Assembly (NCBI RefSeq): GCF_901709675.1
Contig: NC_051097.1
Span: forward strand, 4,803,039 to 4,867,038
DNA length: 64,000 bases
Source: Syngnathus acus
Taxonomy: Eukaryota; Chordata; Actinopteri; Syngnathiformes; Syngnathidae
Direction: 5' to 3'
Shown here: positions 12,138-27,100 of the stretch, piece by piece
How the letters are laid out: every line of letters starts with the position of its first letter
Numbering within the stretch: position 1 is the stretch's first letter
Notes under the pieces: generated by a model
The model's database searches: none
Seen by the model: the letters and a program-made list of their open reading frames with translations, nothing else
Told to the model about the DNA's origin: nothing
Made by a program: the position numbers and the translations under genes

Positions 12138-15100
12138 GTAAGCATATCCACTTTTTGGATTGTTTGAGCTTCTCCTTGACTGCACACCCTCATTCTTGTG
12201 TAGACTAGATTTGCGCTGTAACAAAAATGAAGCTCTGCACGTTTCTACACAGAGCGCACAGGCACCAGTCCACCAAGATAGGGCCAAAGTCCAGGTTTAA
12301 TCTCATGAACAAGATGTGTGTACACTCATAAACTAAACATACACACATTATGTTATTTTTATAGTCGTGGGGGTGCTTATTGACAAAACACATTCCTGAG
12401 GCCTTCAGATCTGAAGGACCAAACAATTATGGATTTAACCTCATATACACACGTACAAAATAAAACACAAACATCCTTGTTTACCTATAGTTGTGGGGAG
12501 GCCTCACTGACGAAACACATTCCTGAGCCCTTCACATTTGAAGCACCAAGCATTTTAAGTCATAGTCCACACACACACACACACACACACACATACTGGA
12601 ATATGCGTGAATGCATACACACTCTCACAAACACACAAACTGAAACACAGACATCTCTGAATCTCATTTTACTATAGCTGTGATGATGCATATTGACATT
12701 CCTAAGCTCCTGACATCCTGACACCAAGCAGAAATGAGTTTAATCAAAAGTGTGCACACGTATATCCTAATCAAACACACACACACAGATATTACACACG
12801 CAACCTTGTTTCATTTAGCTTTGGGAATACATATTTACAAGATCCAATCGTGAGTCTCAGCTCTTGACATTTGACGCGCCAAGCAGTCACGAGTTTCATC
12901 TAAGGTGCACACACAGAAATGGCAGCCTTCCGAAACAAATCACACATTCTTGTCTTGCTGCAGTTACATTGCCTTGCTGATCAAATGCACTTTCCGAAAC
13001 CTTTACAGACACACAGACACACCCACAAACACACACACTCCTGGTGCTCCGACAGTTGCAGGGATGCGTCATTGATCTAATGCCTTCCTGAGCCCGTTGC
13101 AGCTGAAGCACAGACAGTCATGACCTCAATCTAACCTTAAATCCAAACCTTCCCTGACGTGCACACAAAACAATGTGAAATATTGCCACTTTATTAGGTA
13201 CCCCAGTATAATTTGATAATATCCAACATGCAATGCTCAATTTCGACATAAAATGTCAGAGGTAAGCATTTCCAATATGTTAGTTGAACTTGATGCAGTT
13301 TCTGCGCCGTGTGAACGTCTCTCGATTCAATAAAAGAGTGACATCTAGTGTTAACAGTGCGCAAGTGCATAAAGGAAATACAAACTGGCACTGTTTATTT
13401 TAATGTATAACACGTCAAAACACAAAATGATATTACAACATTTAGGTGTAATGCCCATGTCTTATGCCCATTCAAAGCATTGAAATATATTTCAATTTAT
13501 AGTTAACTGCATATGGAAATCTAATGGAAATTGATGCTGCATGATGCTCGAGACAGCAAATTTTTAAGTTAATCAACAGGGGCGTATGTAATCGTCACAC
13601 AGCACATATGTACTCGTTTTCATTTTAGCGTAGAAGTGATTTTTTTAGTCACATATTTTCTGTAATTATGACTTTAATATTTCATATATTTAATAATATT
13701 AATAGGGCTCCCTCTTTGACCAAGTGGTCTGCATTTCCTTGCTGCAGATACTGCAGCACAAGAGCAATATCACTACTTGTCCAACAGAGGGCACCATGCA
13801 TCTCATCCTCTTTTGTCAGAAGCCCATTTGAGATGTTAAACATGGTGGCTTTTGTGTTTTTATTCTGTTAGTATGTTTTTGCAACGTCCTTAATTTTTGT
13901 TACGAGCCCGTTATCTCTATATGATAAGTGAATTCAAGCCTGTCGCTTTAATGCTTATATATGACAAGAAAATAGCTCATCATGTGGTGGACACTCCCAT
14001 CACTTTGGATTAGTCACAGGCGGGGGATTCCTCCTTATCTGGGCGCTTTGAAGCTGAGTTGTCAGCACATTCGACAGCCTTAAATGGCATTGAGATTGTA
14101 TACGTGTGAGTGTGCATGTGAGCAAGCGGCAGTTTCTCCCGCAAGGCCCTTGACGATTGGTCCTGCCCGAGCCAAGGCCAACTGGACCACCCCAGTTGGC
14201 GTCATGGGCACAGCTCATATGAGGAGTGTGTTTCCACTATTTAATGTCATCTGTCGCCCTCACACATACACAGCTTGTGGCAGATAGTAAATATGTGTGT
14301 ACAGTATTTGTGTGTATGCATGCATGGCAACCTGCAGGCAGCTTGATGTTTTCATTTTGCTTGAACAATAACAGTACTTAAAAGGGGTATAAAGTTTCCA
14401 TACTCGTATGCAGTTTGCATGCAAATATAACACTATGGCATGCATTAAATGATGATCAACTTTGTTTATGTGCTTGATTTATAATTAAACCAAGGTAGAT
14501 TTATTCTAATAAAAGACTCAATTTTGCAATTCTGATAACTGATAAAATAATGGGATAATTAAAAACATAGTGATTCAAGTAATATTGAAGCAATGATTAA
14601 ATTTGAGTAAATATTAAAGTACTATTAGGTATTGATTTATACATACTACTAGATCTGTGAAATGATGTCACTTTACCTTTTTTGTCTGTGGTCAAATATT
14701 AGAATTTCCAAACAAGAGCTTTAAAAGTCTGTTGAGGAAGGACTCCGAATAGTTTTTTATTGCAATTACATATATTTGAAAAATTACTTAAAAAAAATAG
14801 TCCTGTATTATACTTTCCTAATTATATTGTAAGAATGCGTTGCTGCACTAAACGCTAAAGTGCCATTGGCTCACCAAGTTTTATAAACTGTTTGCCATTA
14901 TTAGATCAACAGAGGCCGCAAATTTGGCTCTGGCTTTGATTTATGTCTCGCTTTTCAAGTGTCATCTCTGTTGCCTTGTATTTTTCCTCTCTGCACCTTC
15001 TCTTTACAATCTTTGACAGGAGAAGCAGAAGTGGACAGGTTTTCTTAGTATTTGTAGCAGTAGCACAAATTTTCATTGACATCCCAAGCCTTCATACGGC

Positions 15101-18100
15101 CTAACTACAAAACCACCCACAACACATATTTTCTCTCCTGTTTATAAAGACGCCGCATTCACAGAGACCTTACGGCAGAGACGTCTTAACATGGCCTGTA
15201 AACATTTTGTTTATGGGCTGTAAAATGTTTGTTTGAAATACATGTAAATACCGTACATCATGACAGATGCACGGTGGAAACTGTTTGAGGTTGTTAAGGG
15301 TGACTAACATTCCCTCGTGTGGTGTCAAGGGTCCAGACAGGTGGGTGGAACATCAAGTGGGCATACCGTAAGTTACGTTTGTTTTACGTACAGCGTGGGC
15401 ATGACACAGGATGAGTGGTACTAAATAGATGTAAATACGGCAATAACACTTCATGCGTGCATTTGCAGGGTGACTACGTATTAACCACCTCTCATTTTGT
15501 CCAAATATTAGAGTCAAAACTACGTATGATTTTTCCTGTCTGCAAATTGTGTCTAGGAACATTTATTGCAAACACAGTACATGATATTTATTTGAAGGAG
15601 GTACTTTGATTAAATAACTTGATAAATTAGTTCAATTGAGATTGTTTGAAGAAACTGATTGCAATAATTTCTTTAAGTTTAATGCAGTAGCTCAAAATTA
15701 ATGAATATGAGTAAAACAGTTTTTTTTTTTATTAGCATTTTTCTTGTCAAAGCGCCTTAACACTATTGATGACACAGCATCAGCAGCAAGTGGGGAATTG
15801 CTTAAGAATACTTCATGATGCTTATTGCAATCTCTGGATTGTATTTCGTGTTTTGTGATAAGCACATCATCACACAACGCTTCAGCCCACCAGCGCGGCA
15901 TATCTCAGGTGGTCGAGTTGTCGTCTCCCAATCTGAAGGTTGTGGCTTCAACCCTTGACCATGACCATGACCGTGTCTAAGTGTCCTTAAGCAAATTACT
16001 GAACCTCCAGTTACTCTGAGGCCTCAGAACAAGGTGAAACATTTCAATGAGTTATTATAGCTTTTTTTTTATATAAATACAGACAGTGCCAAGGGTTTAT
16101 TTGAATCTTTTGAGAACTTAATTTTAAAATAATTCACTTAACCAAAACTACTGTACTACTACTACTACCACCACTACCACTACACTAGAACTGCCACTAC
16201 TATTACTGACAATAATAATTATTACTAATAACCGTAAATGATAATAATGTGCATCCGCAATAGCCATCCAAGACGTTTAACTCAAATTTGCACAATACTC
16301 TAAGTGTTTTGCTTGTGTCTAAAAAAAACAAAACCCTCACACGACACACACACTTTTGGAAGCGAGTTCAGAAATTTGAACACATCTGCATGCATATATT
16401 CCCAAAGCTGCGTTATATATAATCAACTTGCAATGAGGAATTACTGGAAACTATTTTGAACAAAATTATCAGTTAACAAAGTGTCCTTTTTGGGTAAAGT
16501 ACTGCAGCTCTGCTCTATGAAGACAAATGTGCCGCACGGTTTAGCTCTGCACATCATTTTGCTGCATGTGATGGTAGATGAAAATAGACTTCCACCATCA
16601 TTTCATTGGAAGTTTATGGAAACTGTTGAAATAGCCTGCTGAAGATGAGTGTTAAAGTTGTTTGATCTAGAAGGGGAAGAAGAAAAAAAAAAAAAACTAC
16701 GAGTTGATGTACTTATTACTCCCGGCACGTTTTGGAACAGTCAATTGATCAATTGAATCACAAGAGTCACGTGTTGTTTACTTAGAAGGCCGACACTGGA
16801 CAAAAGTTCAAATCAATGTCGGGCAGCGCAAAAATACTAAATGTGAACGGGTAAATATTTACGGACACGAACAAACTCTGCGAACAGTCAACATAGTGTC
16901 CCGTGAGCCGGGTCTATTGGCAAAAACTGGAAAAAACGCAATTGCACAGCTTGGCCATTTATGGTGTTTAACTTCACTGCTTGCAATAAATTCAACCACC
17001 AACTGTCTTTTGTCCAGTAAACATCTTAAGTGTGCTCTCCCTTTCTAATTTTGGATGTCTTTGGAAACCAGACAAGTAGAATTAATGTTAATCATGTTTT
17101 CTTTCATTTTTAATGGAACTGATTACAAGAGACAATCACCAAACTGACCCCCCCCCAACAAAGTGATTTTAACCAGTAAATGGTTGTTAAGTGTGCTGTA
17201 ATTTTTGTATACTTTTGTCATTTTAACTAAAGCACACCAGAATCCTTTTTTAAAGTTCTTTGGAAAATGCAAACACAAAAAGAAGCACTTTGTTGGAAAT
17301 CGTAGTTTCAATTTAGGAAGAATCTCGAAAACAAGTAATTGATCCAAAATCGTACAAACAGTAATTTGATATGAGTTAATGATGCAAACCAGGAATTCTG
17401 TCAAGTTTAAAAAATGTACAAAAGTTAAGCAGAAAGTAAGTGACATGAGATTCTCAAAGTGCTCAATCCTAATGCCTGACATTTCATTCACTTGAATGGC
17501 AACCCCGTTGTTTTTAACAACAAAACTTCCAAATGTCATTTAATCAGACTTCAGTTAAACAAAGCTCACATTAAACCTTAGCCAAGCGGTAAGGGCTGAT
17601 ATGTTGCTGTTTACTAGCCTGACACTTTTGCAGTCTCTGCTACAACGAAGGTTTTTCTCGATGATGTTTACCTTCTGCCAGAGACAATCCAGACGGCAGT
17701 TGTGCTCATTGCTGCGTCATGTGCGTTTGAGTGCTTGTGAATACAACGCTGTGGTTGCCATGACGTTCGCATGGGTCAGTCAGTAGCGTTGTCGACAATA
17801 AACTAGTTAGGGCGTCATTGCACGTGGAGACACAAGTGAAAGAAGAAATCTTCCATCACTGACCCAACCACGGCTGCTCTTGGATCAAACACTGCAACAA
17901 TAAAGATTCTCATTCTTATTCTATCTCTTATTGGATTTTCTGTCACCATTCAGCAACACAAAGAATCCAGACAGAGCGATAACAGGAACAAATTATGCTC
18001 GGTTTATGAATGTTTTCAGGCAGCATCGGTCAAACTCACAATCAGTATGGAGATAATTGGCCCGATATCATTCATATGTCGCAATTCAGTCTCAAATTGT

Positions 18101-21100
18101 ATAAAAAAAAACAATTGTAGAAAATCTTCCAAACAGAAGTCTTGGTTTTTGTCAGGAAGTATTAACATCTAAACAATAAGAAAAATGTTTGTTTCTTATA
18201 AAGCCAATATATAAAGCCATAATATACCCCTTTGATTTGGGATCTTCTTTCCCCTTCCAAATTTGTATTATTATTTTTATGATTATTATTCTCAGAATTT
18301 TACAGTACGTATACAAGAGATTTCACACGACTTGTAAATCCACCTCTAAACTGACACTAAACACTCAGAAGTTCCGTGACTGGTACGTGTTGTTTACACC
18401 CAGTGAAAGCTCAACCTTTACATGAGCAGGTGCATTAGTGGCGCGGCGTCTGCAGTTCACAACATTCCCCGTTTAATGCCCTACATCTGATCCAGGCTCC
18501 TTTTCCCAGAAACGTCAGCTTTTCCTAGATTCCAGCACCTTGTTTGTGTTGAGTATTTGTTTAGAAGTAGCTAAAAGCATCCGTACAACATTCTTGACCC
18601 TTTATTTATGTTAGATGGCGGCGTAATGCAACGTAGTACATTTTTTATACGCCTTCTATTTTCTCTATGTATGCTAACCCAATCAGTTTGTAAGCTGAGG
18701 TCATTAGCGGGTCATTAGCTGTGATTTGAGGAAGCCGGAGTATCTGATAGAAACCCACGCAAGCATGTAAAGAACATGAACCCAGATCTGAACTTCAGAC
18801 CTCGACCCAATCTACTGATGCCAATCGGTTTTATGGTCGGATTAATGGAATGGCAGCAAGACAACACTGGCATTCCTTAAAATTTCTCACAAAGGTCAGC
18901 GTAAGTCCTCAAAGACGCCTGGAATACTTTACGGGATGGCATCAGTCAGTTCCGGGACTGGGCCGGGTAACCTGATCACTTGTTTGAGGAGCTCGGAGAA
19001 GTGACGCACAAATGTCTTACATCCTGTGACACGCAGGAAGCAGCCATCTCCTGACTGGCCTGAATAACCGGAGACACACATCCACATACACAGTGAGAAA
19101 TTTGCAGACAATGCACCTTTTGTTCGTGTCTTCGTTATGTGGCTTGATGATGGAATGAGTCAGCATCCTGTCACCAGATTTATTCTCAAATATTAATCAA
19201 TGAATGTCATGGCTTTGCCCCTGACTGTGTGTGTTTGTGTGTCCGTATACTTGCCAGGACTCAAGGGTTTATTTTACCCCTAATTTTGCTTTTATTTGGA
19301 ATGGTTGCACAAATATTTCCTGTGGCAAAGACAACGAAAGGCGATTATGTAATCAAACACACCGGGAGTGCTCTCTCTCAAGCCTGAAAACATTTCAGGT
19401 GGCGGTTGGTATTTTCGATTGATGATTCTTCTGGTGATGGGTCTTCTTGTTTACACAGTGACTTTTAGTTTGTATTTTCTAAGTCGTTAAGGCCTCACAG
19501 AGAGAGAACGTTACTATACCTTGAGCCAAGATCCACCAGGAAGATCTTATCGAGGCCGCTACGATCATCCAAAGACGCTAACTGCGTTCATTTGTTTGTT
19601 CAGATTCGCGATCCGTGTACGCGTTATGCAATAAAGGCCCTATAAAGTTTCTAAACCTCAGCACGTATGAGCAAAATAATATTGTTGCACTTACCAGGGG
19701 TCGCGTTTTTTAAATACCTTTTTCCCAGCAGGGTCTTTCGACTACACTGATAGACTAAAATAGGATATATACGAAACCACAAAAATATAAGCATTTTAAG
19801 CAATGGTGGGTTCTTTTCAATGAACATGGCAGGATTTCACACATGAATTTGGTGTGAAAAAAAGGAATGTGTTGCCACTCTCCTACTAAATCCCTTTAGA
19901 AATTGTTTCACACTATTGTGAAACGAGCAAATATTTAATACACTTCAATGAATGAGCATGATAGGCAGTTTATTGTGTTTCACCAGTCGAGGTCGTGATG
20001 CCACACAATGTAATACTTCTGACATATATGGAGCAAAATGATTTGTTTGGGTCCTTTGGCGCCAACGTTTTTGGTCAAATGTAAGTGGAATGAATGAGGA
20101 GGAAGGAAGAGGAGGTGTGATGACGTGTTTGAAGGCAAGACGGACAGTCATTCCTTCACGTCTCGACTCGTTGTTTTGGCTTGACTGGGTCAAGAATGTT
20201 TCCCTGAGCGCCGGCTAAAATATTGTTCTTTGATTGGCTTTGTTGTTGCAGGCAACAGCATAAGAATGTTGAGTTTTTGTTGTGCCAGATGTAATTTGGA
20301 CCAGTTTTGTTAGAAAACCTCATTGACCTTCATCTTAACCTTTGCCCTAGCACAGGTTTGTGAGTGAGAATGTCTACAAATTGTAACCATATTATTGAAA
20401 TGCATGCTTAGTGGTTGACATGCAGTGTACTGCAGCGATTCAATTGCTGAGTCCATAAGTTTAAATTCTTTTATTGCCATCACGGGGGCTTGATTTTTAT
20501 TTTCCCACACTCTGGGCCCCCCAGTCTACATGATAACAAAAGCCGGACTCGCCATCGGTTCAGCAGTATCGGGGGCATGATAAGGCTGGTTCACTTACAT
20601 GAGATGGAGTCAGCATATAAAAACACAAGAACTCACCAAATATTTACATTGGCATGTCTGAAGTATATCTGAACGATTTAAATAATTAGCTGTGTGTGAT
20701 GTCACCAGTTTAATGCTCCTAACAATTACTTTTTACACAAAATGTAATGCTCACTAGTTTTAAAAGTCTCGCTCTGCTCACTGTTGGGAAATCCGATAAC
20801 TTCCCATGCCAGCTTGGAGGCTCAACGTGAAAAAGAGGCTTTAGCTTATCATCAATGCGCTGCAAGGCTACGCTATCACCTTCATGCAAAACATGCAGCA
20901 CCAGCAGAGCTCACCTTTAACAGTTTCATTTTTAATAAAAGCAATGCTAGTCTGCCTCAATAACTGACAGAAAGAAGAGAAGACATATACATGGCGGAAT
21001 TTTGTTGGTTATGAATCTCAGTGAGAACAAAATTAGAAATTGATGGATGGAGAAATCAAGCTTAAAAACAGATGTGACCTTACTAGTACAATTTTGCATC

Positions 21101-24100
21101 AAACTGTTTAGTTTGAGGTATTTTAAGGTTTCCATTGTTCTGAAATATATTTACAAAGTAAAACAAGTATGTTTTGACCATATTTTAAATGCTTGAGTTG
21201 ACAAAAAATTCCTTTAAATACTTAAATATAGCCAGCTTGGGTTGAACCTTTTCATCATATTTTCATATTTCCCATTATTGCAAAAAAGCCACTAATGTAG
21301 TTGTGTAGGAAGCCTAAACCAAAAGCACTTTGAGTTAAGTCTTGATGTCAACTCTTTTATTCCATTAAGAAAGTGATTAATCATGCTTAATTAGTTACAA
21401 AGACTATAATATATTGCACCACTCATTTTAACCCCACAATTGTGTTCAGTGACCAACAAATTATTAAAACGTGTTTGGCTTCACATGTGCACACTTTGCA
21501 ATTGTCCACATAGACACGTTTCACACTCTTTCACAGCCAGGTGTGCGTATGCATGTGATCAAGCTGTTATCTGCAGTGCTATTCCGCAACACCTAACGGC
21601 GTGTCAACATCTGCAGAGTGCCTTGGGGGGGGGCCCTTTAAGCCACAGCGTGCGTTTTGGCAGGTTCTGGGTTTTGTGACGCTCTCTAAACGAGCATGTG
21701 AGCGGACTGTAAAAATCAGCACATATGCACACAAACACACGATGGTTATTTTTAGGAAAGACTGGGACTTTTATATGCTTCACTGGTCAGTGTTTATGCA
21801 GTGGGTTTGTTTTGTTCTGGCGCTTGACTGGGACAAAAAAATATTTTGTTCGTTTATTTCTCCCCTAATTTTTTTTTATATTGTAATAGGCAGCCCACAC
21901 TCCCATGGATAACATAGGTTGATACCCCGCAAAATATGTTCATGATCGCCTATATCAATAGGGGTGTCAAACTCATTTGTTTCATGGGCCGCATTGTAGT
22001 CATAGCTTCTTTCAGAGAGCCATTAGGACTGTCAACCCAAATAAATGTATGAGCACCTCATATTCTATACAGTAAAAGCTACAAAACAAACTGACAAATA
22101 ACTCGTTTTCAAATCAGACGAGTAAAAACTGGTCAAATATTAAAAAAAAAAAAGATATTATTAAAAGTGAAGACAATTTGCAATTCTAGTAATGACACAC
22201 AAATTTGATGCACAATTTGTCTTCGCGGGCCACATAAAATGATGTGGCGGGCCGTATCTGGCCCCCGGGCCTTGGGTTTGACACCTGTGGCTTAAACCAT
22301 AAATATACCACAAACGTTTGCTTAGATTTTGGCTTTGACACAAAAGTTCTTTCAGCTACTAAACATACAATAAGGTTTAAAATGATGACTATTTGATTTC
22401 TTATTTGCACCATTACCTATGACCCCATACTTTCGTAATTGGACATTTCTGGTTGTCATCCGACAGTGATGTAAAGTAGTACTTCCCTGGTGGAGGTCAT
22501 CTCATGATGTAATACGGCAACATAATAACACACATTATTGTGTGCATTTAGATATGAGAGCACAAGAATGAGGACATCACCGCTAACAGAATCCTGTGTG
22601 CTTTTATCCACGTTGGATCCCGTCCAGCTGGAACATAGCGGTGCGGTGTCAAAAAAGCCTTGGGTCTTCACACGCAGGCAGTGGAACACGCGCTGACCTG
22701 ACTCGACTGCAAACCCCCACTGTTCGGATCCCCGTTCCTTGTTCCTCTGATATCATATTCGAAGCTGTCTAGTTCATAAAGTGATTTAGCTATTTCTTAT
22801 CTTTGGGGATGCATATGAAATGCTGTAAAACTGTGTCAGGCTGGAGGATCAGAAAAACGAGTTGACACCACAGAAATGTTACACTGATTTCAAAAGATTG
22901 TAAAATCAAACTAAAAGAAAAATTAAAGCAAAACGAGCTTTAAATGCGCTTTTATTTGATATTTACTGTCAAAGCAAACAAAATGTATGTAAAAAAAAAT
23001 CACACGGAAATTTAAAATTACCCTAATGCTAACATGGAACTGGAAACAACACAGATTGTGTAGCAAATAATGTCAATGCCACATGACAATATTATAAAAC
23101 CTGCAATGAATATGTGAACACAAATGGGGGAACAACACAGGTAGACAGACAATATAACAACACTCACAGGTTTATAGCATTTTTCCTCTGTGAAGAACGA
23201 CAACTATTGCTGTAGCTTACTGAGGCGTTGTCACCGTTGTACAGTTTATCTGCATGTGTATGAATTAAGTATTAAGAATCAAGCAACAAAAGTTCCATTT
23301 ACATGGTTTGAAAGCACATTTATATTGACTAGAATGTATGTTTGAATAATTTCGTGATTAATAGGATCAATTTGATTTGCTTTATTTTAACCAATTGTTG
23401 GAAATGCATTTCAGAGTCAATTGTAGCAAACTAAAAATATTCTGTGTCAATGCTTGCCCTTATTTTTAGATGGCTCCTTCAACATCCATTCTTACACTCA
23501 ACTGTGACTTGAGTCTGAAAATGTTTTTAGAGCTTCAGTCAACACTCCCTCCTCCATTTGCTCCGACAGTCTGTCGTGTCCACTACAAGTTTTTACAACC
23601 TAATATTTTTAATTAATAACAGGCGCAAACCTTTGATTTTTTCAGCATTGGCTTCCTTGTCAGTGGTGTTTTAGAAGATGTCAATATTTGATAACAGGGG
23701 CCTCAAACAAAAACAGCACAAATGTAATCTTAACTCGTTTGGGTGTTTGAGAAGTTTTTTTTGTCCGGCGGGGCCTTCACTGGGCTCATAGACTTAAAAG
23801 GCGGCCGTAAAAAGTTAGTAGCTTCCCTGCTAATGAAGAAAAACAGCTGTTGTCAGCATGGAGTCAAGCTACAGCCGTGAGGCATGTGTGGTCATATGTT
23901 TAGGAGGGAATCCTCCAAACCTTCCTGACACTGGCACGAGATGAGAAAATCTGCTTTGTGAACCATTCTACCACCCATCAGTCAAATTCTTTGAATTTAC
24001 AATATTGTAACATATGAAAGTAATGAAACGAGATGAGAAAATCTGCTTTGTGAACCATTCTACCACCCATCAGTCAAATTCTTTGAATTTACAGTATTGT

Positions 24101-27100
24101 AACATAAACTGAGTTTCAGTCCTGTCATCTTCCCTTGAACTCAAGTGACTCAATATGAGCATGCAGGGGGTCTACTTCTGATATTATTATTGGGGAAAAC
24201 ATACAGAGGGGAGATTCCCGAAACATGGCAAGCGAGGTACACAATAATACACACGATGTTGTCCACCAGCTGTGGCCAGGGGCTCACATTCAGCTTCCTG
24301 TAATACAATGGCTCATTATGTCCGGCCCACCCCATGCTCGCATACAATGGGGCAGTTTCAGACCATCAGATTAGCGGTGGGTGACCCCTTCCACACCCTG
24401 AAGCAACTTCCCCTTCCCTTCCAAACCAATCGAAATGCAGACTCGGTGTGAAGTGTAACGTGAAACCAGGAGGGATGGCGTGGGGCTGCTGTTGGGGGGA
24501 TGTTGCTTGGGTCTTGGCACAACACTTCAAACCTCAGGAGCAGGAGGGGAGGGGTGCAGCAGAATCAACAGCCAACTCTCACACACAGATCGGCCCAGTC
24601 TGGACTTGCACTGTTTGCAAACACCAGCTGCAACACGCTAACCATACCAAGAGTAGACATTTTTTCCAACTGTGGGATATTCACTCGGGGATCATATAGA
24701 TGGAATGATCATTGATCTCAACAACGTGTTATTGGTCCGAGCGCACCGAGGCTGTCTTTACCGGGGCCCTCATTCTTCCTGTGCGGAGGTTCTCGGATGA
24801 TGCAGTGTGTGCTCTCCTTCCTCTCCCCCCAGCTCAGCACCGGATCCTCCTGCAGCTGCGAGGTCGGCCCCGACGGCACCAAGAAGAAAAAGTCCAAGAA
24901 CCTGTAAGTAATCCTGTCGTTTCTTGTTGTTGCATGTATGCTTTTGATGTTCTTTTATTCAGTTTCAATTTGCAAGTATGTTATAGCTGTGACTCCCCCA
25001 CAAAAGCTGGATTTTGTCCAAGACCTTGATAGATTTGTGCAAATACCTTCATTTGTCTTTAAAGGGCAATGTCAGGAATGAAATGGTTATCAGCAATTAT
25101 TAATGGGACACTGAGTGACATTTGTCAGATATGTAAATCTTGATACTACCAATCAACTATTTATATCTATGTATTCCTTTATTCAGATCTGTATCAGCTT
25201 CATTTCATTTCAGTTTCTGTGCATGCTCAACTTGTAGTGAAACCTATCGCTGCAATCTTGACAAAGTGACATCGCCAACTAATGGCCTGGCATGCACATA
25301 ACAGTTTTTCCACTTTTATTTCAAGCTCTGTGGGATAGTATGTGTTCTCATATTAATTTCTAAAATAAACATCTCACTCAGATGGCTCCATATTGGCAAA
25401 TTTGGTCGTTCTTCAAATAAACGTATTTTGACATTTTGCACAAAATGAAGGAAGAGAAGCATGTTTAAGGACAAGGGTCATAAAGGTTCCTCATCATGGA
25501 CTTAATTAAGTGGTAAATGATGTGTGTGTCGTCCATATGTGTGTCTCACATTTTCAACAGTATGTGAAACTGTTCGTGTGCGTGTGTGTGTGTATGCGTA
25601 TGTGTGTGTTGACGCCTCAGTGATTCATCAGCTGTTGAATGAGCCTTTTCACACTCCACTTCATCAAGACCAAGGCACTTTTACACTCGAGCAGGACAAT
25701 AAAATCTGCTCAGAGTGGCAGCTTTGTAGCGCCATGCTCTCTCCTTCTTGTCCACAAGCTGTGTTTGCTTAGGAAGATTAAGTGATTAAGATTCCACAAC
25801 TCCCACCCACACCACCATCATCACCTTCAAGATGTGGAGCTTGTTCTTTTTTGCGGGTTGTACTTAATGCATTTTGTGATTTGAATGGAACGCATGACTA
25901 CTCCCAGGATTGGTCGCCAGTCAGTCACAGGGCACATATGGAGACAGCAGAGACATTTTTAATTCACACTGTCACTGTGTGGGGACTGACCCCACCCTTT
26001 CATTCACTCAGCTCATTAAATAGCCAATTGATTTATTGTAAATAATACATTCAAATATTTTTGTAAAATAAATAATTACTGGTCATTATATGTGTATATA
26101 CGTAATTAAAAAAAATAAATTGCTTGATACATTTGACACCTCACTCACGATTGATCTAGCACATCCCTTGTTTTTAAAAATTTGATTTGTCCTCTAAGCA
26201 CTAAAACTTGTGCTTTAAAGTCACAGCCCAATTTCTTTTGTCCCATTGAAAACTGGATTCTGGTTTTATGAGTCTGTAAATAAATTCCACGTACAAGTGG
26301 GCCCGTTTCTTCTGCTGTTTTGACATGCTTGTTAATATCATTTTGAGAATTTGTGTCACTAAGTTCAAGTGTCCCATGTTTTTAATTACATCATAAATTA
26401 CGTCTCATACTCGGACAGTGCTTTGCTTGTCTCCATCAGCCATTTTCTACAAAGCCAGGCTTGCAATAAAAATTTGAGTACAAGCACTATATGTTGCAGC
26501 TATAAATAAACATATCTTACAAACTCAAAGCCTAGAGGAAATGAAATTCTCGAGATCTCCGCAGTATGCAACGTGTTCAGAAATAGAAGCAGGAAGTGGA
26601 TGGGTACTGAGGCACGTGTCTTTTTCATCTACGTCTTTGAGATGCCAATTACATGTGACGCTACATTACATAGTGATGGTGATAATCACCTAGACTCTCC
26701 GTGGGGAGCTGTCATCCATTAGTTCCAACGTAAAGCCTTCTATTCTGAAGGACTTTGATCTTTCCTTAATCCAGAGTATTTTAAGATAAAGGCGGAGGAT
26801 ACAGTTGGTTTCTTGATGGTTGTCTTTGTTGTCCTCCTTGTGTTCCTATTTAACAGCTTTTGCTGATCTATCGCATGCCTCGCTTTTGCTAATGAAGAGA
26901 TACGCAGCATTGATCTTGATAATGTCATCATCGCCGGTAACAGAGAAGTACGTGAAACACCTTTTGTTTGTCTGTACAATGTGAACTCGAAATGTTAGTC
27001 GACTAATTTGTAGTAACCGCCTCCCAGAACGCATAACTGCCTGCAAAATTCAACCAGACAATATATTCATTTAAAGATTTGATTTATTTCAGCATGTACA

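Larger units (their letters stand above)
12138..24832 (+). other. rgs3 intron, 12.7 kb
   Basis: Bounded by gtaagc and a cag after a strong pyrimidine tract. It holds the degenerate minisatellite (12200-13140), a SINE fragment (15893-16035), a hAT-like MITE (21959-22290) and a 92-bp tandem duplication (23936-24106). No other coding exon was recognised. Confidence 0.85.
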
